From an uncultured Candidatus Marinamargulisbacteria bacterium (GTDB lineage: Bacteria > Margulisbacteria > Riflemargulisbacteria > GWF2-35-9), in assembly GCA_903910705.1 (NCBI GenBank), contig CAIWAN010000073.1, positions 1 through 54,918 on the forward strand: a stretch of DNA of 54,918 nt. The letters are read 5' to 3'. Positions 17,050 through 23,634 of the stretch are shown piece by piece. Position numbers and translations under genes: made by a program. Positions within the stretch are counted from its first letter, which is position 1. Each line of letters starts with the position of its first letter. The notes under the pieces were generated by a model that had not been told where the DNA came from, searched no databases, and saw only the letters and a program-made list of their open reading frames with translations.

Positions 17050-17277
17050 ATGCCTAACTACCAACAACGAATTAGCTCTCACCCAGATGTGATGCTTGGG
17101 AAACAAGTCATTACTGGAACGCGCATTTCGGTTGAAACCATTCTTCGAAAACTTTCGGAAGGCATGTCAACGATGGATATTCTCTTGGCATACCCTAACC
17201 TAAAACCAGAGGACATTTCTGCTGTCCTATCCTATAGCGCAGACGTTATTGCAACGGAGTTGCTGATTGCCTCTTAG
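17050..17277 (+). CDS. DUF433 antitoxin-like protein
   Basis: A 75-aa DUF433 protein (RISSHPDVMLGKQVITGTRISVETIL...LAYPNLKPEDISAVLSY), a helix-turn-helix-like family commonly paired with PIN-like DUF5615 proteins. The pair is regarded as a VapBC-related toxin-antitoxin system. The ORF could extend to a TTG at 17035, but that lies in the -10 box, so ATG 17050 is chosen. It overlaps the toxin gene by 11 nt. Confidence 0.88.
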   Translation: MPNYQQRISSHPDVMLGKQVITGTRISVETILRKLSEGMSTMDILLAYPNLKPEDISAVLSYSADVIATELLIAS

Positions 17278-17623
17278 TTTTGTTGCTGATGAAAATATCG
17301 ATCGTCGACTCATTCTCAGTCTTCGCGATAAGGGGTTTTCCGTTTTATCGATTCAAGAATTGTATGCAGGGGCAACAGATAAAGAAGTCCTTGATTTAGC
17401 TCATCAAAATCATGCCATTCTGATTACGGAAGATCATGATTTTGGTGAATGGGTATTCTCGTTTCATATTACGACTACGGGTGTCATTTTGTTGCGGTAT
17501 TTTGCGAATGATTTCCTTGCTATTCGAGATGCATTTATAACGTTGACGTCCCTTCATCACGACAAGATTTATAATCACTTTGTTGTTTTATCGCCAAAGA
17601 AATTTCGATTTAGGGCCTTATAA
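17267..17623 (+). CDS. DUF5615 PIN-like toxin
   Basis: A 118-aa PIN-like protein starting at TTG 17267. Conserved acidic positions typical of the fold are visible: DEN at 8-10 (SFVADENIDRRL) and ITEDHDFGEW near residues 51-60, which would form a metal-dependent nuclease site. Expected to be an RNase toxin neutralised by the upstream DUF433 protein. The overlapping start indicates translational coupling. Toxic activity is inferred from the family and context. Confidence 0.85.
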   Translation: MPLSFVADENIDRRLILSLRDKGFSVLSIQELYAGATDKEVLDLAHQNHAILITEDHDFGEWVFSFHITTTGVILLRYFANDFLAIRDAFITLTSLHHDKIYNHFVVLSPKKFRFRAL

Positions 17624-17631
17624 TTGACCTA

Positions 17632-17657
17632 GGGCAACCACGGGGGTATGCCCCTAC
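17632..17657. repeat. dispersed-repeat-like element
   Basis: GGGCAACCACGGGGG followed by TATGCCCCTAC resembles a short repeat type (GTAGGGGC...GTGGTTGCCC) common in intergenic regions of many bacteria. One copy only in this window; contains a weak GGGG/CCCC hairpin. Confidence 0.45.
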
Positions 17658-17722
17658 TGGTCCCATAATGTTTCCTCCTCTTTCTGGTTTTTCTTTCGTT
17701 TATTATATTGCCCGTCGATTTT

Positions 17723-17755
17723 GAACACATTACATCGATGTAATGTGTTCTTTTT
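17723..17755 (+). terminator. 28-bp perfect palindrome with T tract
   Basis: GAACACATTACATC followed directly by its reverse complement and then TTTTT. On the plus strand this is a strong intrinsic-terminator shape about 100 nt after the DUF5615 gene; it also belongs to the loop-free palindrome class seen across the window. Confidence 0.7.
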
Positions 17756-17773
17756 CGATCCTTGAAAACCCGC

Positions 17774-17801
17774 GTAGCAACGCGATTAATCGCGTTGCTA
17801 C
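17774..17801. repeat. 28-bp perfect palindrome, GTAG...CTAC family
   Basis: GTAGCAACGCGATT followed by AATCGCGTTGCTAC. It differs from the copy at 33407-33434 at five positions, including a compensatory change (C-G to A-T) in the stem. The same general design (GTAG-N-RACGCGAT...) occurs in dispersed repeats of cyanobacteria and other phyla. Confidence 0.93.
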
Positions 17802-17843
17802 CAGCATTCGGGAAATGGGGCGACAGGATTCCTTCGATTTTGT

Positions 17844-17849
17844 TATAAT
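17844..17849 (+). promoter_or_regulatory. -10 box of the first DUF4160 operon
   Basis: TATAAT followed by 7 nt and ATG 17857; GCGACA lies 18 nt upstream as a possible -35. No Shine-Dalgarno sequence. Confidence 0.55.
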
Positions 17850-17856
17850 ATCCACC

Positions 17857-18129
17857 ATGCCAACGATCTCAATGTTTTATGGAATCCTCATTAAAATGTT
17901 TTTTCGTGACATCGAAAAGCACCATACGCCTCATATTCATGCAGAATATCAAGGCGAGTTTGCCGTATACTCCATCCCAAATGGAGACGTTTTGAGTGGC
18001 GAGCTCCCACCAAGCAAACACAAAATTATTGTCGCTTGGATCGAAATTCACAAAGACGACTTGCTTGCAGATTGGAATTTGGCCGTTGACGGCAAAAAGC
18101 CGTTTCCTATTAAAGGCCTCGACCAATGA
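17857..18129 (+). CDS. DUF4160 protein (copy 1), putative TA-module component
   Basis: A 90-aa DUF4160 protein with the family core MPTISMFYGILIKMFF and HHTPHIHAEYQG, a histidine-rich motif. DUF4160 genes are usually followed by DUF2442, as here, and the pair is suspected to be a toxin-antitoxin-like module; the biochemical role is not established. The upstream in-frame extension to 17743 runs through palindromic repeats and is rejected. The stop overlaps the next start (ATGA). Confidence 0.85.
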   Translation: MPTISMFYGILIKMFFRDIEKHHTPHIHAEYQGEFAVYSIPNGDVLSGELPPSKHKIIVAWIEIHKDDLLADWNLAVDGKKPFPIKGLDQ

Positions 18130-18362
18130 TTATTAAAACACTTGAAGTGCTTGATCGTTGTCGTCTATCCATTCTTGCTGAGGATGGGAGAACCGGTATT
18201 TTTGATGTAACCCCTTATCTTCAGTTCGAAGCGTTTGAGCCCCTTCTAAGCACAGATGAGTTTAATAAAATTTCCAATGGACGCTACTATATTGAGTGGG
18301 GCTGCGGAGCTGACTTGTCTGCTGATACTATTGAAGCCCATTTAAATACCCACCATGCCTGA
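18126..18362 (+). CDS. DUF2442 protein (copy 1)
   Basis: A 78-aa DUF2442 protein. The C-terminal family segment is YYIEWGCGADLSADTIEAH, where the usual WPNGADIAPDTLY pattern is replaced by WGCGADLSADTIE. Small all-beta N-terminal half. Partner of the DUF4160 gene, overlapping by 4 nt. The next ORF starts within its last 8 nt (ATGCCTGA), so three genes are coupled. Confidence 0.82.
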   Translation: MIIKTLEVLDRCRLSILAEDGRTGIFDVTPYLQFEAFEPLLSTDEFNKISNGRYYIEWGCGADLSADTIEAHLNTHHA

Positions 18363-18591
18363 CGCAAAACCTCGCAAGAAAACCTTCAAAGAGGGGATGA
18401 AGCTCTTCCACAATACAACCAAGGAACAAATCATGTTCGGCAAATGGGGTGAGCCGGATATCGCCAGTTGCCTCAAGATCAAAACCAAAGAATTCCTCAA
18501 AATACCCCGTGCGGAGCTGGAAAACGATTACACCACGTATGCTAGCCTCGACAAAGCCTATCGCGAAAAACGACGCGGTCAAGGGTGGTAG
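18355..18591 (+). CDS. hypothetical 78-aa protein ending in KRRGQGW
   Basis: A basic 78-aa protein with no family I recognise (MPDAKPRKKTFKEGMKLFHN...). It overlaps DUF2442 by 8 nt, so it is the third gene of this module. Its last eight codons (EKRRGQGW-stop) lie in the 26-bp direct repeat that also ends the HEPN gene and follows the second DUF2442. It may be the original owner of that 3' end, with other modules inserted downstream. Confidence 0.65.
   Translation: MPDAKPRKKTFKEGMKLFHNTTKEQIMFGKWGEPDIASCLKIKTKEFLKIPRAELENDYTTYASLDKAYREKRRGQGW
18566..18591 (+). repeat. 26-bp direct repeat, copy 1
   Basis: AAAAACGACGCGG followed by TCAAGGGTGGTAG. It differs by one base (A for C at the eighth position) from copies 2 (19289) and 3 (19884). 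All copies are in the same orientation, lie at the end of a gene module, and end with the TAG stop of the frame KRRGQGW. Confidence 0.95.
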
Positions 18592-18608
18592 GGTTGATAT
18601 ATTCAGCG

Positions 18609-18614
18609 TATGAT
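18609..18614 (+). promoter_or_regulatory. -10 box of the MNT/HEPN module
   Basis: TATGAT followed by 6 nt (AGAACC) and ATG 18621. It begins 18 nt after repeat copy 1, so each module appears to carry its own promoter. Confidence 0.55.
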
Positions 18615-18620
18615 AGAACC

Positions 18621-18947
18621 ATGACACGCGAGGAAATTATTGGCTATGTTCAATCCGTTATCGATGCAGAGCTTCCCGAAAGCACCTCTGCCTATTTATT
18701 TGGAAGCTATGCCTCAGCAACCGAAAATGAAACAAGTGATGTTGATTTAGCGATTGTATGTAGCCACGAATCCGATAATCCTCGAAATCTTGTAAGGACG
18801 CTGTATAAACGATTGACTCGATTTGAACTTGATTATGATATTATTGGGTATACAAAGAAACAGTTCCTAGAAACCATCCGAACCAACCCATTCACACAAA
18901 ACATTCTAAGAGAAGGACTTCTTGTTCATGGACCAAGAATTAGCTAA
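18621..18947 (+). CDS. minimal nucleotidyltransferase (MNT) antitoxin
   Basis: A 108-aa MNT-family protein with the nucleotidyltransferase core LFGSYASATENETSDVDLAIV (GSY-x-DxD). MntA-type proteins adenylylate the HEPN RNase partner, inactivating it. ATG 18621 is chosen over an upstream TTG because of the -10 box. It overlaps the HEPN gene by 20 nt. Confidence 0.88.
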   Translation: MTREEIIGYVQSVIDAELPESTSAYLFGSYASATENETSDVDLAIVCSHESDNPRNLVRTLYKRLTRFELDYDIIGYTKKQFLETIRTNPFTQNILREGLLVHGPRIS

Positions 18948-19314
18948 CTGGATCGCCTTATCTGAGGCTGACTTGCTCGCAGCAAAGGAACTGTTGGCGA
19001 ATCCTAAGATTCTGCCAGCTTTATCCGTTTATCATTCTCACCAATGTGTTGAAAAACTCCTCAAAGCTATTCTTCTCAAACAGAAACAATCTCTTCCAAA
19101 AATTCACAATCTCAACAAATTGCTTGTCATGGCAAATGACGTTTTCCCAGACCTTCTCTTCTTTGAGGACTCAATAACTGAGTTAAATGAGATGTTGCCG
19201 TTACTTCGATATCCTACGGGGGATCAAATTAGCTCAGATGACGCCAATAACGCTTATCATATTGCGGCCACATTTATGGCCGCCATCCAAAAACGCCGCG
19301 GTCAAGGGTGGTAG
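18928..19314 (+). CDS. HEPN-domain toxin ending in the repeat-encoded KRRGQGW tail
   Basis: A 128-aa HEPN protein with LSEADLLAAKELL, YHSHQCVEKLLKAILL and a late LRYPTGD, as in MNT-associated HEPN proteins. A clear R-x4-6-H RNase motif is not obvious. It is the likely toxin or effector of the MNT pair. The final residues (QKRRGQGW) are encoded by repeat copy 2, giving it the same C-terminus as the unrelated 78-aa protein upstream. Confidence 0.85.
   Translation: MDQELANWIALSEADLLAAKELLANPKILPALSVYHSHQCVEKLLKAILLKQKQSLPKIHNLNKLLVMANDVFPDLLFFEDSITELNEMLPLLRYPTGDQISSDDANNAYHIAATFMAAIQKRRGQGW
19289..19314 (+). repeat. 26-bp direct repeat, copy 2
   Basis: AAAAACGCCGCGG followed by TCAAGGGTGGTAG; identical over 26 bp to copy 3. 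Forms the 3' end of the HEPN gene in frame. Confidence 0.95.
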
Positions 19315-19366
19315 CTATCCGAGCGATTTGATATAATCAGATCAAGAAAATACGAGGTGACTGCTT

Positions 19367-19627
19367 TTGCCCTATATCTCTGAATTTTATGGAATTACCA
19401 TTCGAATGTATTATGATGAACATAATCCGCCCCATTTTCACGCCTATTATCAAGGAAAGCGGGGGACATTTGATCTAAACGGTCAATTTCTAAAAGGGTC
19501 ACTTAACAACAAAACCGCGTTGGCTCTCATTAAACAATGGGCAAAAGAAAAGAACTTTGAATTAGTCGAAAACTGGCAACATATAGAAGAGGGTATTTTG
19601 CTAAACAAGATACGACCACTGGATTAG
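19367..19627 (+). CDS. DUF4160 protein (copy 2)
   Basis: An 86-aa DUF4160 protein (MPYISEFYGITIRMYY, HNPPHFHAYYQGKRG), clearly diverged from copy 1, so not a recent duplicate. The start is TTG at 19367, supported by GAGGTG 8 nt upstream and a TATAAT at 19331-19336. This unit therefore has a normal leader, unlike the other modules. Pairs with the DUF2442 gene 11 nt downstream. Confidence 0.83.
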   Translation: MPYISEFYGITIRMYYDEHNPPHFHAYYQGKRGTFDLNGQFLKGSLNNKTALALIKQWAKEKNFELVENWQHIEEGILLNKIRPLD

Positions 19628-19638
19628 GAGGTATTATA

Positions 19639-19872
19639 ATGGGAGACTACATTCCTTCTGTTACGTCGGCTGACTATAAGGGTAATTTTATCCTTATAGT
19701 CGGTTTTGACAATGGAGTTAAGAAAGAAATCGACTGTAAAAAACATCTTCGAGGTTCAATATTTGAGCCCCTAAAAGATGAGAGTTACTTTAAACGTTTC
19801 TTTGTGGATGGCCAAACCGTTGCATGGCCAAATGGAGCGGATATTGCCCCTGATACATTATATGAAGGATAA
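19639..19872 (+). CDS. DUF2442 protein (copy 2)
   Basis: A 77-aa DUF2442 protein with the classic C-terminal block VAWPNGADIAPDTLYE. AGGAGG lies 9 nt before the ATG. Partner of DUF4160 copy 2. Its last 11 nt contain the ATG of a 15-codon ORF ending in repeat copy 3, mirroring the way the 78-aa gene overlaps DUF2442 copy 1. Confidence 0.87.
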   Translation: MGDYIPSVTSADYKGNFILIVGFDNGVKKEIDCKKHLRGSIFEPLKDESYFKRFFVDGQTVAWPNGADIAPDTLYEG

Positions 19873-19909
19873 CCTGTTGTCCGAAAAACGCCGCGGTCAA
19901 GGGTGGTAG
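19862..19909 (+). other. 15-codon ORF ending in KRRGQGW, possible gene remnant
   Basis: ATG AAG GAT AAC CTG TTG TCC GAA and then the repeat frame give MKDNLLSEKRRGQGW-stop. The ATG overlaps the DUF2442 stop. It occupies the same relative position as the 78-aa gene behind DUF2442 copy 1 and could be an internally deleted copy or a chance frame created by the repeat. Confidence 0.4.
19884..19909 (+). repeat. 26-bp direct repeat, copy 3
   Basis: Identical to copy 2; flanked upstream by CCG as in copy 1 (CG). Ends 3 nt before the stop of the convergent glycerol-1-phosphate dehydrogenase gene, marking the end of the module array. Confidence 0.95.
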
Positions 19910-19912
19910 GTT

Positions 19913-20974
19913 CTAGTCGACGAGAACCTCTTTAAGAATCTTGTCCGTTATTAGTAATGCTTGAGCTTGTTCTCGATATTCTTTTTCATGTAAAATTGTA
20001 TGTCGTTGTGGCTTAATACTTGGGGCAATATCGATGGCCTCATGAACCAGTTGTCGCGGGATCTTTAATGCTTTAACTTCTCTCCAAAAACCGATCGTGT
20101 CATAGACCCGATTAATATCGTCCGTTTGATTCTTTTGCAGCAAACTCACCAAATAGGTTGATATCCCCACTTGCATCCCATGGAGATACGGTGTTTTTGA
20201 TATCTTATCCATCGCATGAGAAATCAAATGCTCACTCCCACTTGCCGGCGCCGAACTGCCACAAATCTCCATTGCGATCCCATTCATACATAACGAATAG
20301 AGGAACTCACTTAAGAAATGACTGTCTTTGAAATCAAAACTGGACAAGCTCACAAAACTATTAACAGCTTTTTGCGCGATCATAACGGCAAAGTCGTCAT
20401 ACGGAACATCGATATGCTGACTCTCAAATTTCCAGTCCCAGAGTGCGGTTATCTTTGACATTAAATCCCCAATCCCCGAGTAGATAAACATCGCGGGAGC
20501 ATTAGCAATAATATCAAGATCAATGATGATCCCATACGGCCCCGCAGCGGGAACCGTGGTTCGATGTCCATTGACGATGAGTGAGGCCACGGGACTTGAA
20601 AACCCATCATTCGAGGATGACGTTGGCACGCTAATGAACGGGAGTTTTTTTATAAAGGCAATATACTTCGCCCCATCGATCGTCTTGCCGCCACCCAAAG
20701 CCAGAATAACCTCAACATCGCTGGGTAGCGAAAAGGAATAGTTCGCGATCTGGGCATAATCCAGTGTATCCATGCAATAGGAATGGAATCGAATCCCTTC
20801 AGAACGCAAGGAAACTTCAAGATCTGCACCATAGATCACCTTCATCGCTTTATCAAAAAAAATAGCGACTCGGTTTAACCCCTCCCGTTTGAGTAAACGA
20901 GCCACATCATGTCGTGCCCCACGCTCTATAGAAAAAATGGTCGGAATATCAATAACGTGTGAACGGGGTTTCAT
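19913..20974 (-). CDS. sn-glycerol-1-phosphate dehydrogenase-like (EgsA/AraM family)
   Basis: A 353-aa Fe-ADH-superfamily protein of the G1PDH group. Motifs: ALGGGKTIDGAKYIA (dinucleotide site), SVPTSSSNDGFSSPVAS, and likely metal ligands Asp in GIGDLMSK, His in SGSEHLISHAMD and His in LHGMQVGI. The family reduces dihydroxyacetone phosphate to sn-glycerol-1-phosphate, the archaeal lipid backbone; in Bacillus AraM feeds heptaprenylglyceryl phosphate. No prenyltransferase is seen here. It overlaps the HAD phosphatase by 4 nt, suggesting production of glycerol or a G1P-derived compound. Other 3-carbon or sugar substrates are possible. Confidence 0.85.
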   Translation of the reverse strand: MKPRSHVIDIPTIFSIERGARHDVARLLKREGLNRVAIFFDKAMKVIYGADLEVSLRSEGIRFHSYCMDTLDYAQIANYSFSLPSDVEVILALGGGKTIDGAKYIAFIKKLPFISVPTSSSNDGFSSPVASLIVNGHRTTVPAAGPYGIIIDLDIIANAPAMFIYSGIGDLMSKITALWDWKFESQHIDVPYDDFAVMIAQKAVNSFVSLSSFDFKDSHFLSEFLYSLCMNGIAMEICGSSAPASGSEHLISHAMDKISKTPYLHGMQVGISTYLVSLLQKNQTDDINRVYDTIGFWREVKALKIPRQLVHEAIDIAPSIKPQRHTILHEKEYREQAQALLITDKILKEVLVD

Positions 20975-21630
20975 GGCCAGACCTCTTTCATGAAATATTG
21001 ATGGATATCCTTGTAGGACTCGATCGGGACAAAATCGATACCCGCCTGACGGTAGAGCGGTTGGAGTTCGCCTTTCGCAAAGCGGATCGTGGCTAACTTG
21101 CCGGCTTCGAAATCGGGGTCACTATCGCCCGCATAGCATAGCAACGTCTCTGGTTTTTTAAGACTTTCGACAACCTTTGCTTTGTCGATCCCATACCGAG
21201 GCGAGAAAAAAACCTCAGTTGAAGAAGGTTGCATCTTTATCGCCCGCTTATCAAACAACCCAAGATTCGAGTAGACGGGAATTGCTGTCATTTGGTAGCG
21301 CTGCAATAAAATATTGATGTAATAATCGTTCCCCGCACTGACGATACAAATCTCACCTTGATGCTGCCAGAGATCATCCACAAACACCTTAAAATAAGGG
21401 TCGAGCGGAATCCTTAATATGTCCTCTCGAAGCGCTTGCTCGCTGAGATCTAACCGTCCAAACACCCAACTCAAAAACTCAAAATCCGTGTAGGCACCTT
21501 GCTTCCATTTCACATACTCTTGACGGCCTTCTATCGGGAAATATTTTTCAATGACCACCCAATAGAAATCCTTTAACGAAATCGTATTATCAAAATCTGA
21601 GACAAAGAGTATGCGGTCTTTCATAAACAT
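20971..21630 (-). CDS. HAD-family phosphatase (MtnX/SerB-like)
   Basis: A 219-aa HAD hydrolase. Motif I is DFDNTIS (nucleophile Asp), motif II CIVSAGNDYYI, then GIDKAK (Lys) and motif IV YAGDSDPDFEA. The cap inserted after motif I is small and helical as in MtnX/phosphoserine phosphatase-like proteins. First gene of a two-gene operon with the G1P dehydrogenase; the dehydrogenase product or a related phosphate is a plausible substrate. A second ATG at 21624 has TAAGAT 6 nt upstream and may be the true start. Confidence 0.8.
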   Translation of the reverse strand: MFMKDRILFVSDFDNTISLKDFYWVVIEKYFPIEGRQEYVKWKQGAYTDFEFLSWVFGRLDLSEQALREDILRIPLDPYFKVFVDDLWQHQGEICIVSAGNDYYINILLQRYQMTAIPVYSNLGLFDKRAIKMQPSSTEVFFSPRYGIDKAKVVESLKKPETLLCYAGDSDPDFEAGKLATIRFAKGELQPLYRQAGIDFVPIESYKDIHQYFMKEVWP

Positions 21631-21668
21631 ATCTTATCATTATCAGGACAAATTGCTTCATATTATAT

Positions 21669-21698
21669 TTGACAAAGATATTTCCCCTCATCTATTAT
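21669..21698 (+). promoter_or_regulatory. hgcA promoter
   Basis: TTGACA (21669-21674), an 18-nt spacer and TATTAT (21693-21698). ATG 21705 follows 6 nt later, so transcription is predicted to begin at the start codon. The only intergenic space shared with the divergent phosphatase gene is 74 nt. Confidence 0.75.
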
Positions 21699-21704
21699 GC
21701 ACAT

Positions 21705-22664
21705 ATGAGCATTATGAAAACGAACTCAACCCTTTCTTTGGCTGACAGATTCGGCGCGATTAAAGTTCGTTGGAGTATTGGACGAACGATCTATATGAAG
21801 GAACCCGGATTATATGCTCTGGGCGAACCTGACAAAAACAGTCCAGTTATTGTTACGGCCAACTATAAATTGACCTTTGATATTGTTCGGTCCAATCTTG
21901 TTGGTTTCAATCTGTATATCCTTGTCCTCGACACCAAAGGCGTGAATGTCTGGTGTGCAGCAGGTAAAGGCACCTTTGGCACGGATGAGTTGGTTGCACG
22001 ACTCAAGGCGACACATCTCTCTGATGTCGTCTCGCATCGAACCCTTATCCTTCCCCAACTTGGCGCGGTGGGTGTTGCTGCCCATGAGATCAAAAAACAA
22101 ACGGGGTTTAACGTGATATTCGGCCCCGTAAAAGCAGAGGATCTGCCAGACTTCCTAATAAACGAAATGAGTGCGACCCCGCAAATGCGTCAAGTTCACT
22201 TCCCCTTGCGAGACCGGCTCGTCTTAATTCCTGTCGAATTGGTTGGCTTTGCGTTGCCAACCTTGGTCATTGCTTTGTTCTTGACTGGCCTTTCGCTTTT
22301 TCATCATAACGGTTTATATTTTGATACCCATGAAGCAATACTCATTCTTCGAAACACCGTTTTGGCCTATATGGGTGGTGTGGCTATCACCCCGATCTGC
22401 TTACCTTGGATCCCCTTTCGCAGCTTCTCGGCAAAAGGGGCGCTTGTGGGAATTGTCTTGGTCGTACTCATTCATGCGCTCATGACGCCATGGCTGCTCA
22501 TGATGACAGCTATCAGCTCTTTCATTTCCATGAACTTCACGGGCTCGTCGACTTACACCTCTTTATCAGGCGTTCAAAAAGAAATGCGAATGGCGGTTCC
22601 TCTACAGCTGGCGGCGCTTGTTTTGGGAATAATCTGGTTCATGGCGTTGAGACTCTTAGGATAA
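21705..22664 (+). CDS. hgcA: mercury methylation corrinoid protein HgcA
   Basis: A 319-aa protein with the signature cap-helix motif NVWCAAGKGTFGT; Cys84 is the predicted corrinoid cobalt ligand that carries the methyl group to Hg(II). The soluble corrinoid-binding domain (about 20-165) is followed by five hydrophobic segments (about 172-196, 210-230, 243-262, 262-278, 298-316) with the conserved NFTGSSTYTSLSGVQKEM. Length matches known HgcA. ATG 21705 is chosen because the promoter occupies the upstream ORF extension. hgcB follows after 3 nt. The gene pair is sufficient and necessary for methylmercury formation in tested anaerobes. Confidence 0.96.
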   Translation: MSIMKTNSTLSLADRFGAIKVRWSIGRTIYMKEPGLYALGEPDKNSPVIVTANYKLTFDIVRSNLVGFNLYILVLDTKGVNVWCAAGKGTFGTDELVARLKATHLSDVVSHRTLILPQLGAVGVAAHEIKKQTGFNVIFGPVKAEDLPDFLINEMSATPQMRQVHFPLRDRLVLIPVELVGFALPTLVIALFLTGLSLFHHNGLYFDTHEAILILRNTVLAYMGGVAITPICLPWIPFRSFSAKGALVGIVLVVLIHALMTPWLLMMTAISSFISMNFTGSSTYTSLSGVQKEMRMAVPLQLAALVLGIIWFMALRLLG

Positions 22665-22667
22665 ATC

Positions 22668-22958
22668 ATGCAAACAACCTACCTAAGAAATGTATCCACG
22701 CTAAACTTAAATGTCGATAAATGTATTGGCTGCGGCATGTGTGTTGTGGTTTGCCCTCATAACGTGTTTGGCCTTCAAGACCGCAAAGCATTCATCGTCG
22801 ACAAAGACCAATGCATGGAATGTGGCGCCTGCCAAACCAACTGTGTGGCAGAGGCAATTTATGTAAAAAAGGGCGTAGGCTGTGCCGCAGGCATTATTCT
22901 TGGTGCGGTCAAAGGAACAGAGCCCACCTGTGGTTGTTCAAGCGGCGGATGCTGCTAA
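22668..22958 (+). CDS. hgcB: ferredoxin-like HgcB of mercury methylation
   Basis: A 96-aa protein with two 4Fe-4S motifs, C19xxC22xxC25xxxC29P and C49xxC52xxC55xxxC59, the conserved extra Cys72 in GVGCAAG and the C-terminal vicinal pair Cys95-Cys96. All features of HgcB are present. It is thought to supply electrons to reduce the HgcA corrinoid and to help bind Hg through the Cys pairs. AGGAT lies about 7 nt before the ATG. The next gene starts 2 nt after the stop. Confidence 0.96.
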   Translation: MQTTYLRNVSTLNLNVDKCIGCGMCVVVCPHNVFGLQDRKAFIVDKDQCMECGACQTNCVAEAIYVKKGVGCAAGIILGAVKGTEPTCGCSSGGCC

Positions 22959-22959
22959 C

Positions 22960-23283
22960 ATGCGTCCCAAAAAACGCCGCTTTATCTGTTGCAGCCAAGA
23001 AGAACGATTATTCCGGCCGGTGTGTAAAGGCTCGGGCCGCCTTGAGGGCGTTTCACTGACCCTCGACGAATTTGAAGCGATTCGCCTTTGTGACCAAGAA
23101 GGACAGCTACAAGATACCGTTGCAACCCAGATGGGGGTTCATCGAACAACCGTATCTCGGATCTTGTCCTCCGCTCATGCCAAAATAGCTGACGCTCTCC
23201 TCAATCTCAAAGAGATCCGTATTGTGGGGGGATGTTGTAGTCGCATTACCGATTCCATTTCAGATAAAACCCAAACAGATTGA
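22960..23283 (+). CDS. UPF0251/DUF134 helix-turn-helix protein linked to hgcAB
   Basis: A 107-aa UPF0251 protein: basic N-terminus MRPKKRRFICC, the family hallmark LTLDEFEAIRLCDQEG (33-48), a sigma-like HTH (about 50-72, ATQMGVHRTTVSRIL), then KIADALLNLKEIRIVGG. Cysteines at 10, 11, 22, 44, 92 and 93 include two vicinal pairs, more than typical, which could bind metal or Hg. It starts 2 nt after the hgcB stop, so it is very likely cotranscribed. Regulation of hgcAB is inferred only from context. Confidence 0.88.
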   Translation: MRPKKRRFICCSQEERLFRPVCKGSGRLEGVSLTLDEFEAIRLCDQEGQLQDTVATQMGVHRTTVSRILSSAHAKIADALLNLKEIRIVGGCCSRITDSISDKTQTD

Positions 23284-23370
23284 AAACAAACCTTCTAGAA
23301 CTCATATTACAATCAGTATCATACCTTTTGAAATATTGCCACCGAGCATAAAAGTGATTTGCCGTTTTCC

Positions 23371-23634
23371 CTATAGTCGATCGTAAATGTTTTTTCGATG
23401 ACCGATTCGCAGCACTAAGATCAATATTTCAGATTCGGATATTTTGTATATCACCCGATAATCACCAATCCGAAATCGGAAGTACCCTCTAAACTCACCG
23501 ACCAGTTCTGTGCCCAGATGTTGTGGGTTTTTGACTAATTTTCCTTCAATTTGATTAAGGATTCTCTTTGCTACCGATTTATCAAGCGACTTAAGGTCTT
23601 TGAAAACCTTTTCGTCGTAGACAACCTTATACAC
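23371..23634 (-). CDS. RelE/ParE-type toxin
   Basis: An 87-aa RelE-superfamily protein (YDEKVFKDLKSLDKSVAKRIL, LVGEFRGYFRFRIGDYRVIYKI, VLRIGHRKNIYDR). Basic residues and the C-terminal GHRKNIY match mRNA-interferase RelE members. It overlaps its antitoxin gene by 8 nt, downstream in the same operon. Confidence 0.9.
   Translation of the reverse strand: MYKVVYDEKVFKDLKSLDKSVAKRILNQIEGKLVKNPQHLGTELVGEFRGYFRFRIGDYRVIYKISESEILILVLRIGHRKNIYDRL

Noticed and set aside
17743-17856. N-terminal extension of DUF4160 copy 1
   Set aside because: The extension is translated from two palindromic repeats and the -10 box; family homology begins at ATG 17857.
18566-19909. The repeat array as an integron cassette array
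   Set aside because: The 26-bp repeats lack paired R'/R'' core sites (RYYYAAC/GTTRRRY) and the imperfect palindromic arms of attC, and no integrase is in the window. The cassette-like reading is kept only in a general sense.
18566-19909. The repeats as a CRISPR array
   Set aside because: Only three copies, separated by 570-700 nt of coding sequence, and no cas genes.
21669-21704. A 12-residue N-terminal extension of HgcA starting at TTG 21669
   Set aside because: That TTG is the -35 box of the hgcA promoter; the promoter geometry favours ATG 21705.
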